8,271 nt of DNA from an uncultured Ruminococcus sp. (GTDB taxonomy: Bacteria > Bacillota > Clostridia > Oscillospirales > Ruminococcaceae): the NCBI GenBank assembly GCA_946404705.1, contig CAMJES010000087.1, positions 1-8,271 of the forward strand, written 5' to 3'. Below, piece by piece: positions 1 to 4,444 of the stretch. A program made the translations under genes and the position numbers. How positions within the stretch are numbered: position 1 is the first letter of the stretch; every line of letters begins with the position of its first letter. Below the pieces are notes generated by a model. It was not told where the DNA came from. It worked only from the letters and a program-made list of their open reading frames with translations, and ran no database searches.

Positions 1-45
1 TATCATAGCCGGTGACTGGAGTTCAGACGTGTGCTCTTCCGATCT
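1..45. other. Illumina adapter contamination at contig end
   Basis: Positions 12-45 match the 34-base constant part of the Illumina TruSeq index adapter (begins GTGACTGGAG, ends CTCTTCCGATCT). Positions 1-11 are probably the sample index plus an edge of the P7 primer, though I cannot resolve the index. Translated on the minus strand it gives the well-known artefact peptide RKSTRLNSSH fused to the helicase. Nothing before position 46 should be read as genome. Confidence 0.97.
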
Positions 46-188
46 GTCTTTCCGCTTCCTGCACCTGCAAGGATAAGCACGGGGCCTTCGGTGGTGAAGA
101 CAGCTTTTTTCTGCATATCGTTAAGCTTTTCAAAATATTTATTTAAAGCGTTTTTTCTTGCGCTGATAAACTCATCTCTGACTGACAT
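46..188 (-). CDS. UvrD/PcrA-type superfamily 1 DNA helicase, N-terminal fragment
   Basis: This is the first 47 codons of an ATP-dependent 3'-5' DNA helicase of the UvrD/PcrA/Rep superfamily, which acts in repair and replication-fork maintenance. The visible part has the Q-motif region LNDMQKKAV (residues about 22-30, Q26) followed by Walker A, ILAGAGSGKT, ending at residue 48. These are the two nucleotide-binding motifs at the start of the family; full-length members are usually 650-780 residues. The gene is cut by adapter sequence at position 45, so the rest is missing because of the assembly, not through mutation. I chose the start at 188 because GGAGGA lies 4 bases upstream; an in-frame ATG at 221 would add 11 residues but has no such site. 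It is divergent from the fuc genes and probably unrelated to them. UvrD, PcrA and other relatives cannot be told apart from this fragment. Confidence 0.85.
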
Positions 189-192
189 AAGA

Positions 193-265
193 TCCTCCGA
201 ATAAAGGAAAACGCCGAACATTCAGCTTTTTTCCTAATATATAATCATATAAAACTATTATATCA
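193..265 (-). promoter_or_regulatory. Extended -10 promoter and RBS for the helicase gene
   Basis: On the minus strand, positions 262 to 257 read TATAAT, preceded by TGA at 265-263, which makes a full extended -10 element (TGnTATAAT). No convincing -35 is seen at 16-18 bases, which is common for extended -10 promoters. The expected start of transcription is near 250, giving a leader of about 60 bases. GGAGGA at 198-193 is the ribosome binding site. Function is inferred from the motif only. Confidence 0.55.
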
Positions 266-479
266 CAACATTAACACAAACGGAAGTAATTTCCTCACAT
301 TTTTACATATTGCTAATATTTTCAAAACACTTTTTTTACTGTTGATTAATCGGAGGAGGTTTTTCAATCAATCATAATTTTCAGATAGCTTTTTTTAGAA
401 GTTTTTTACGAATTAACCAATATTTCGCATTACGAAAAAAATGCGCTGTATCGGGATGTGAAACCGATTCCTTGCACTA

Positions 480-610
480 ATTTTTGGAAAACGGCCTTCT
501 AATGGGCGGATATGGAATTCGCCCCTACATTTTGAAACATATTTTCAGAAAAAAACATTCCGACTTCCGCACGAATTAAAAACTCCACTCTCAACACTCC
601 AACATCCAAA
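480..610 (-). repeat. Composite repeat module, minus-strand copy upstream of fucA
   Basis: Read on the minus strand from 610 to 480, this has degenerate heptads (GTTTGGA, TGTTGGA, then AATTCGTG-like units), an AT-rich leader, and a GC-rich palindrome beginning AAATGTAGGGGCG. The core at about 480-551 aligns along roughly 70 bases with the plus-strand copy at 1497-1567, in inverted orientation. The palindrome (504-524) pairs GGGCG with CGCCC, and the stem extends to about 8 pairs with one wobble. No coding potential. A further short degenerate piece of the same kind (TTCGCATTACGAA, 424-436) lies just to the left. Confidence 0.7.
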
Positions 611-614
611 CTTA

Positions 615-675
615 TTTGTGTGTTTTGCACAAAATAATTCACAAAAGATTTTTGGCAAATTTATATACATTTGTG
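615..675. promoter_or_regulatory. Candidate operator: four TTTGTG/CACAAA half-sites before the fucA promoter
   Basis: TTTGTG occurs at 615-620 and 670-675, and its complement CACAAA at 628-633 and 640-645. The first pair forms an inverted repeat with a 7-base spacer; the last copy overlaps the -35 hexamer of the fucA promoter. The half-sites resemble those of the NADH-sensing repressor Rex (TTGTGAA, with TTCACAA at 638-644), but the spacing in the closest pair is one base short of the usual Rex operator. The regulator is unidentified and the function is inferred from position and symmetry. Confidence 0.35.
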
Positions 676-702
676 GACAATCCCAAAATTATGTTGTATA
701 AT
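674..702 (+). promoter_or_regulatory. Sigma-A-type promoter of fucA
   Basis: TGGACA at 674-679 (one mismatch from the consensus TTGACA) is followed after 17 bases by a perfect TATAAT at 697-702. Transcription should begin around 709, giving a leader of about 30 bases that contains the ribosome binding site GAGGT (726-730) before the ATG at 739. It is the best promoter match I see in the window and could drive the whole fuc cluster. Confidence 0.75.
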
Positions 703-738
703 ATACATAAAATATAACAAAAAGCGAGGTCAACTCCA

Positions 739-1428
739 ATGAACGAACAGGAAATCAGGGAGCAAATGGTCGATATTTGTCACAAAATGTGGCAGCTCGG
801 CTGGGTCGCTGCAAATGACGGTAACCTTTCCGTTAAGATCGACAACGACACGTTCCTTGCAACGCCGACAGGCATAAGCAAGTGCTTTATCACTCCCGAC
901 AAGATAGTAAAGATCAATTCCAAGGGCGAACTGCTCGAAAAGAACGGCGACTACCGTCCGTCCTCCGAGATAAAAATGCATCTGCGCTGCTATGAGGTGC
1001 GCGACGATGTGGGTTCGGTGCTTCACGCTCATCCGCCGACCGCGACAGGCTATGCAGTCGCAAACAAGGCTCTTGACGGATATACTATGATCGAATCAAT
1101 AATCGCTATCGGCTCGGTTCCGGTAACGCCTTACGGAACGCCCTCTACATACGAAGTTCCCGAGGCTATCACGCCTTATCTAGAAAACCACGATGTTATG
1201 CTTCTGCAGAACCACGGCGCGCTCACGGTCGGCGCAGACCTTATCACGGCTTACTACCGCATGGAAACGCTTGAACTTTTTGCGAAGATATCGCTTACGG
1301 CTCATCTGCTCGGCGGTGAAAAGGAAATTTCCCGTGAGAACATTGACCGTCTTTGCTCTATGCGTTCACAGTACAAAGTTACGGGTCGCCACCCGGGATA
1401 CAAGAAGTATCCTTATGGGGACAAGTGA
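739..1428 (+). CDS. fucA: L-fuculose-1-phosphate aldolase (class II aldolase/adducin family)
   Basis: Cytosolic, zinc-dependent cleavage of L-fuculose-1-phosphate to dihydroxyacetone phosphate and L-lactaldehyde, the carbon-splitting step of fucose breakdown. The 229 residues are close to the usual length of about 215. Active-site motifs are all present: phosphate-binding GN (28-29) in NDGNLSV, TGIS (44-47) and SS (75-76), the catalytic acid E77 directly after, zinc ligands H96 and H98 in HAHPP, and H159 in NHG. The same fold covers rhamnulose-1-phosphate and ribulose-phosphate enzymes, but the neighbours fucO, fucU and fucI point to fuculose-1-phosphate; some activity on rhamnulose-1-phosphate cannot be excluded. 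GAGGT ends 8 bases before the ATG. It has its own strong promoter and is separated from fucO by 294 bases of repeats. The AATTCGG array starts 6 bases after its stop codon. Confidence 0.93.
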   Translation: MNEQEIREQMVDICHKMWQLGWVAANDGNLSVKIDNDTFLATPTGISKCFITPDKIVKINSKGELLEKNGDYRPSSEIKMHLRCYEVRDDVGSVLHAHPPTATGYAVANKALDGYTMIESIIAIGSVPVTPYGTPSTYEVPEAITPYLENHDVMLLQNHGALTVGADLITAYYRMETLELFAKISLTAHLLGGEKEISRENIDRLCSMRSQYKVTGRHPGYKKYPYGDK

Positions 1429-1434
1429 TTATAG

Positions 1435-1490
1435 AATTCGGAATTAGGAATTCGGAATGCGGAATTTATTTAATTCGTAATGCGTAATTG
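1435..1490 (+). repeat. Heptanucleotide tandem repeat (AATTCGG family) after fucA
   Basis: Four 7-base units run from 1435 to 1462 (AATTCGG, with variants AATTAGG and AATGCGG in second and fourth place), then a partial unit. After about 5 bases, two further units of a T-ending subtype (AATTCGT, AATGCGT) follow at 1472-1485. The unit order matches the array after fucK (5902-5934) almost base for base, so the two are related copies rather than independent slippage. Confidence 0.9.
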
Positions 1491-1496
1491 ATGATT

Positions 1497-1567
1497 TTCT
1501 GCAAATTTGTCTGAAATGTAGGGGCGGATTCTATGTTCGCCCATTAGAAAGACGTTTTCTCAAAATC
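1497..1567 (+). repeat. Palindromic repeat element, plus-strand copy
   Basis: An AT-rich leader (CAAATTTGTCTGAAATG) is followed by GGGGCG and a stem-loop at about 1522-1542 (GGGCGGAT pairing with GTTCGCCC, 5-base loop, two wobbles). Over roughly 70 bases it is an inverted copy of 480-551, sharing AAATGTAGGGGCG, CGCCCATTAGAA and a GTTTTC flank. With that copy it brackets fucA as an inverted repeat pair about 950 bases apart. Confidence 0.75.
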
Positions 1568-1569
1568 TA

Positions 1570-1600
1570 TGTAGGGGACGGGTTCCCCGTTCCGATAAAG
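1570..1600 (+). repeat. Small GC-rich hairpin repeat, same family as 5967-5985
   Basis: After TATGTAGGG, positions 1575-1582 (GGGACGGG) pair with 1586-1593 (CCCGTTCC) around a 3-base loop, one pair being G-T. The sequence CGATAAA follows, as it does for the copy before fucI. Same architecture, 8-pair stem and 3-base loop, as the element at 5967-5985. It lacks a T-run, so it is probably a dispersed repeat, not a terminator. Confidence 0.6.
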
Positions 1601-1652
1601 CGCATTTTTTATATTAGGAATTTACATTAAAAAATTTTATGGAAAGTGAAAA

Positions 1653-1679
1653 TAAGAGCGTGAAATGACTTCACTCTTA
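1653..1679 (+). repeat. Imperfect hairpin in the fucO leader
   Basis: TAAGAG (1653-1658) and TGAA (1661-1664) pair with TTCACTCTTA (1670-1679), giving 10 pairs with a 2-base bulge and a 5-base loop. It lies about 25 bases before the fucO ribosome binding site AAAGGAG (1706-1712). The following TTCACTCTCCAAAC resembles the ACTCCAC heptad family seen at 573-610 and 3943-3971. A role is not evident. Confidence 0.35.
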
Positions 1680-1722
1680 GCTTCTTCACTCTCCAAACTA
1701 AAATAAAAGGAGTGCATTTACT

Positions 1723-2871
1723 ATGGCAAACAGATTTATCCTCAACGAAACATCCTACCACGGCTCAGGCGCAATCGCTGCTATCGCAGACGAAGCTAAG
1801 AACAGAGGCTTCAAGAAGGCTCTCGTATGCTCCGACCCCGACCTTATCAAGTTCGGCGTAACCAAGAAGGTTACAGACGTTCTTGACGCTGCAGGTCTTG
1901 CTTACACTATTTATTCCGAGATAAAGCCCAACCCGACAATTGAAAACGTTCAGTCGGGCGTTGCTGCATTCAAGGCTGCTGAGGCTGATTACCTTATAGC
2001 AATCGGCGGCGGTTCTTCTATGGACACGGCAAAGGCTATCGGAATTATCATTGCTAACCCCGAATTTGCAGACGTAAGAAGCCTTGAAGGCGTTGCAGAC
2101 ACCAAGAACAAGTCCGTTCCTATCCTCGCGGTTCCCACAACCGCAGGCACAGCTGCAGAAGTCACGATCAACTACGTTATCACCGACGCTGAAAAGAATC
2201 GCAAGATGGTTTGCGTTGACCCCCACGATATCCCAGTTGTTGCATTCGTTGACCCTGATATGATGTCCTCGATGCCTAAGGGACTTACCGCTGCAACAGG
2301 TATGGACGCTCTCACACACGCTATTGAAGGCTACATAACCAAGGGCGCATGGGAGCTTTCCGATATGTTCCACCTCAAGGCAATCGAAATTATCGCAAGA
2401 AGCCTTCGCGGCGCAGTTGCAAACACTCCCGAGGGCAGAACAGATATGGCACTCGGTCAGTATGTTGCAGGTATGGGCTTCTCAAACGTTGGTCTTGGCA
2501 TCGTTCACTCGATGGCTCACCCCCTCGGCGCACTTTATGACACACCGCATGGCGTTGCAAACGCTATCATTCTTCCTACGGTTATGGAATACAACGCACC
2601 TGCAACGGGCGAGAAATACCGCGAGATCGCAAGAGCAATGGGCGTAAAGGGCGTTGACGATATGTCGCAGGAGGAATACAGAAAGGCTGCAATCGACGCT
2701 GTTAAGCAGCTTTCGCAGGATGTTGGAATTCCTGCCGACCTCAAGGACATTGTTAAGGAAGCTGATATTCCGTTCCTTGCACAGTCCGCTTACGATGACG
2801 CTTGCCGTCCGGGCAACCCGAGAGATACTTCCGTTGAGGAGATCACCGCACTTTACAAATCTCTCCTTTGA
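1723..2871 (+). CDS. fucO: L-lactaldehyde reductase / 1,2-propanediol oxidoreductase (iron-containing alcohol dehydrogenase)
   Basis: Reduces L-lactaldehyde from the FucA reaction to (S)-1,2-propanediol with NADH, closing the redox balance of anaerobic fucose or rhamnose fermentation; cytosolic, dimeric in Escherichia coli. At 382 residues it is one shorter than E. coli FucO and matches it along its length, including the opening MANR.ILNET, the segment NPEFADVRSLEG (112-123) and GQYVAGMGFSNVGLG (245-259). Visible motifs: NAD-binding GGGS (95-98), PTTAGTAAEVT (138-148), and iron ligands D195, H199, H262 and H276, with H266 in HSMAHPLGA. The start has AAAGGAG (1706-1712), 10 bases upstream. Codon use is strongly biased: 21 of 23 lysines are AAG, unlike the nitroreductase gene downstream, which suggests high expression. 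A terminator-like hairpin follows the stop. Confidence 0.95.
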   Translation: MANRFILNETSYHGSGAIAAIADEAKNRGFKKALVCSDPDLIKFGVTKKVTDVLDAAGLAYTIYSEIKPNPTIENVQSGVAAFKAAEADYLIAIGGGSSMDTAKAIGIIIANPEFADVRSLEGVADTKNKSVPILAVPTTAGTAAEVTINYVITDAEKNRKMVCVDPHDIPVVAFVDPDMMSSMPKGLTAATGMDALTHAIEGYITKGAWELSDMFHLKAIEIIARSLRGAVANTPEGRTDMALGQYVAGMGFSNVGLGIVHSMAHPLGALYDTPHGVANAIILPTVMEYNAPATGEKYREIARAMGVKGVDDMSQEEYRKAAIDAVKQLSQDVGIPADLKDIVKEADIPFLAQSAYDDACRPGNPRDTSVEEITALYKSLL

Positions 2872-2889
2872 TTTCTTTGCATAAATTTT

Positions 2890-2921
2890 GCAGTCCGAAC
2901 GTTTTTATGCGCTCGGACTGC
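2890..2921 (+). terminator. Terminator-like hairpin after fucO
   Basis: GCAGTCCGA and CG (2890-2901) pair with CGCTCGGACTGC (2910-2921), 11 of 12 positions paired around an 8-base loop. It begins 18 bases after the fucO stop. What follows (TAATTCTTATTATT) is only a weak T-rich tail, so it may reduce rather than stop transcription, or protect the fucO mRNA 3' end. Confidence 0.5.
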
Positions 2922-2949
2922 TAATTCTTATTATTAGGTGAGAAAACAA

Positions 2950-3249
2950 ATGAAATTCAGATTTTCTGTCGACATTGACAAAGTGAACTATGCGCAGGTA
3001 ATAAGGGCGCTGCTCCCATATATTGACAAATCGGAGCTTCCGCTTCCCTCTGCCGTGCTTGACGCTGCCGAAGCTCCGGGTGTTCTTGAAAACTTTTTGA
3101 GGTTCGTTCCGCAAGAGCAGCAGGAAAAGCTTGTTCTTTCGCTTTTTGAGAAAAACGCAGGCAGAATCACCGACGCAGTTGTCCGTTTTGCCGACAAACG
3201 CGGCGTGGAAACGGATATTTCGGGATTGAAGCTCGAAGAGAAGCTGTAA
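2950..3249 (+). CDS. Hypothetical protein, 99 residues, function unknown
   Basis: I do not recognise this protein. The start at 2950 is preferred because AGGTGAG (2935-2941) sits 8 bases upstream; a GTG at 2938 would put that site inside the gene. The 99-residue product is soluble-looking: no signal peptide, no membrane segment, no cysteines and no obvious metal or nucleotide motif. The N-terminus FRFSVDIDKVNY (3-14) looks like a short beta strand followed by a helix; the centre, FLRFVPQEQQEKLVLSLFEKN (49-69), is probably helical; the C-terminus is charged. It is on the same strand as the fuc genes, 78 bases after fucO and 123 before the nitroreductase. Codon use and the uninterrupted frame with a proper ribosome binding site support a real gene. 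A link to fucose metabolism is possible only by position. Confidence 0.7.
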   Translation: MKFRFSVDIDKVNYAQVIRALLPYIDKSELPLPSAVLDAAEAPGVLENFLRFVPQEQQEKLVLSLFEKNAGRITDAVVRFADKRGVETDISGLKLEEKL

Positions 3250-3327
3250 AGTCATTCAGCTTAACGGCAGCGTAAAGCTGCACATATACGTTGTTTGAAC
3301 TATATTATACATAAGTAAAGGTGTCAA

Positions 3328-3355
3328 AGCTGTAAAGCGATATGATTTTACAGCT
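3328..3355 (+). promoter_or_regulatory. Perfect stem-loop directly before the nitroreductase RBS
   Basis: AGCTGTAAA (3328-3336) pairs perfectly with TTTACAGCT (3347-3355) around a 10-base loop. The ribosome binding site AAGGAG (3359-3364) begins only 4 bases later. The position suggests an effect on translation or mRNA stability, or a protein-binding site; there is no T-run for a terminator. AT-rich hexamers (TATATT, TATACA) lie at 3301-3311, but I find no good -35 to make a promoter. Confidence 0.45.
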
Positions 3356-3372
3356 AACAAGGAGATGATGAT

Positions 3373-3891
3373 ATGAACGAAACGATAAAAACACTTACGA
3401 CGAGAAGAAGTGTGCGTTCCTACAAGGACACGCCTGTTCCCGATGATGTATTAAACGAGATACTCACCGCAGCAGAATATGCGCCAAGCGGAAAAAACAG
3501 ACAGCCCTGCGTTATGGTCGTTGTAAGGGATAAGGAAACGATAAAAAAGCTGTCGAGGATAAACGCAGAGATAATGGGAACAGATATCGACCCGTTCTAT
3601 GGTGCGCCGACCGTTGTTATTGTGTTTGCGGACAGCACCGCAAACACATATCTTGAAGACGGAAGCCTTGTTATGGGGAACCTTATGAATGCGGCGGCTT
3701 CCCTCGGCGTAGATTCCTGCTGGATACACAGAGCGAGGGAAACTTTTCAGACCGATGAGGGCAAGGCTCTTATGAAAAAATGGGGACTTGACGAAAAATA
3801 TGTCGGCATCGGAAACTGCATTTTAGGCTACGCTGACGGCGAGCGCAGACAGCCTGCTCCAAGAAAAGACGGGTTTATAATTTACGACTAA
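3373..3891 (+). CDS. Small nitroreductase-family FMN oxidoreductase
   Basis: A flavin-dependent NAD(P)H oxidoreductase of the nitroreductase superfamily, probably a cytosolic FMN-binding homodimer; the natural substrate cannot be read from the sequence. Family signatures in order: RRSVRSY (11-17), which binds the FMN phosphate; APSGKNRQP (37-45); GAPTVVIVFAD (77-87); the long helix DGSLVMGNLMNAAASLGVDS (96-115); and GIGNCILGYADG (145-156). At 172 residues it is at the short end of the family (about 170-220) but looks complete. AAGGAG sits 8 bases before the ATG. It interrupts the fuc genes between fucO and fucU, and its lysine codons mix AAA and AAG, unlike fucO. Involvement in fucose use is not implied by the family; it may be a passenger, or act in redox or detoxification during fermentation. 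Confidence 0.88.
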   Translation: MNETIKTLTTRRSVRSYKDTPVPDDVLNEILTAAEYAPSGKNRQPCVMVVVRDKETIKKLSRINAEIMGTDIDPFYGAPTVVIVFADSTANTYLEDGSLVMGNLMNAAASLGVDSCWIHRARETFQTDEGKALMKKWGLDEKYVGIGNCILGYADGERRQPAPRKDGFIIYD

Positions 3892-3899
3892 GTGGAGCT

Positions 3900-3971
3900 T
3901 TTTAGTTTGGAGTTTGTAGTTTGAAGTTTGGAGCTTAATTCTAACTCCATACTCCACACTCCACACTAAAA
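3900..3971 (+). repeat. Long imperfect hairpin of heptads (AGTTTGG / ACTCCAC) before fucU
   Basis: The left arm (3900-3928) is a 7-base repeat of AGTTTGG with single-base variants; the right arm (3943-3971) is a 7-base repeat of ACTCCAC. They pair at 23 of 29 positions around a 14-base loop. The left arm starts 9 bases after the nitroreductase stop codon. Related ACTCCAC-type units lie at 573-610. Confidence 0.8.
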
Positions 3972-3991
3972 AGGCTCCACACTAAAAAAGG
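3959..3991 (+). repeat. Tandem duplication carrying the fucU Shine-Dalgarno
   Basis: CTCCACACTAAAAAGG (3959-3974) is repeated directly at 3975-3991 with one extra A. The end of the second copy forms the start of the strong fucU ribosome binding site AAGGAGGT (3988-3995), 8 bases before the ATG. The first copy lies mostly within the right arm of the preceding hairpin. Confidence 0.85.
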
Positions 3992-4003
3992 AGGTACTAT
4001 AAG

Positions 4004-4432
4004 ATGCTAAAAAACATTCCAAAGATACTTTCCCCCGAGCTTGTTAAAACGCTTATGGAAATGGGTCACGGCGATGAGATCGTTATCGCTGACGGAAATT
4101 TTCCTGCCGAAACTATCGGCAAGCGCGTTATCCGCTGTGACGGTCACGGCGTAACCGAGCTGCTTGACGCGATAATGCAGCTTTTTCCGCTCGATACATA
4201 CACCGAAAAGCCCGTTATGCTTATGGAGGTAGTCCCCGGCGACCCCGTTGTTCCCACGATATGGGACGATTACAAGGCTGTTATAAACAAATACGAGCCG
4301 GAAAACTGCAAAATTGAGATGATCGAACGCTTTGCTTTCTACGAACGCGCAAAGACCGCTTATGCTATCGTAGCAACGGGCGAAGAGGCAATTTACGCCA
4401 ACATTATCCTTAAAAAAGGCGTTGTAAAGTAA
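4004..4432 (+). CDS. fucU: L-fucose mutarotase (RbsD/FucU family)
   Basis: Interconverts the alpha and beta anomers of L-fucose so that the isomerase receives its preferred form; a cytosolic oligomeric enzyme. The 142 residues compare with 140 in E. coli FucU, which it resembles throughout. Motifs: the opening LSPELVKTLMEMGHGDEI, with the family histidine H22 and D24; DGHGV (46-50); the stretch RFAFYERAKTAYAIVATGE (109-127), with Y113 and Y120; and YANIILKKGV (131-140), the family's C-terminal signature. A very good ribosome binding site, AAGGAGGT, lies 8 bases upstream. The kinase gene follows after only 12 bases, so the two are surely co-transcribed. The leader holds the heptad hairpin and the tandem duplication, which could influence expression. 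The match to FucU rather than ribose-specific RbsD is clear from FAFYERA and the C-terminal signature. Confidence 0.93.
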   Translation: MLKNIPKILSPELVKTLMEMGHGDEIVIADGNFPAETIGKRVIRCDGHGVTELLDAIMQLFPLDTYTEKPVMLMEVVPGDPVVPTIWDDYKAVINKYEPENCKIEMIERFAFYERAKTAYAIVATGEEAIYANIILKKGVVK

Positions 4433-4444
4433 CGGTGGGCTGAT

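Noticed and set aside
189..221. Upstream ATG at 221 as the helicase start
   Set aside because: It adds 11 residues not typical of the family and has no ribosome binding site, whereas the ATG at 188 has GGAGGA at the right distance.
351..360. GGAGGAGG as a ribosome binding site for a small gene
   Set aside because: No start codon follows within a workable distance and no frame of useful length opens there on the plus strand.
1435..1490. CRISPR-like repeats
   Set aside because: The units are 7 bases, directly adjacent and without unique spacers of constant length; no cas genes are near.
1570..1600. Terminator after fucA
   Set aside because: The stem is strong, but it is followed by CGATAAAG with no T-run, and the same hairpin recurs before fucI, so a dispersed repeat fits better.
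1765..2373. 202-codon minus-strand frame within fucO, rich in Cys and Ser
   Set aside because: Composition is that of an antisense shadow of an alcohol dehydrogenase gene with strong codon bias; no supporting signals.
2938..2949. GTG at 2938 as the start of the hypothetical protein
   Set aside because: It overlaps the AGGTGAG ribosome binding site of the ATG at 2950, and nothing upstream serves the GTG.
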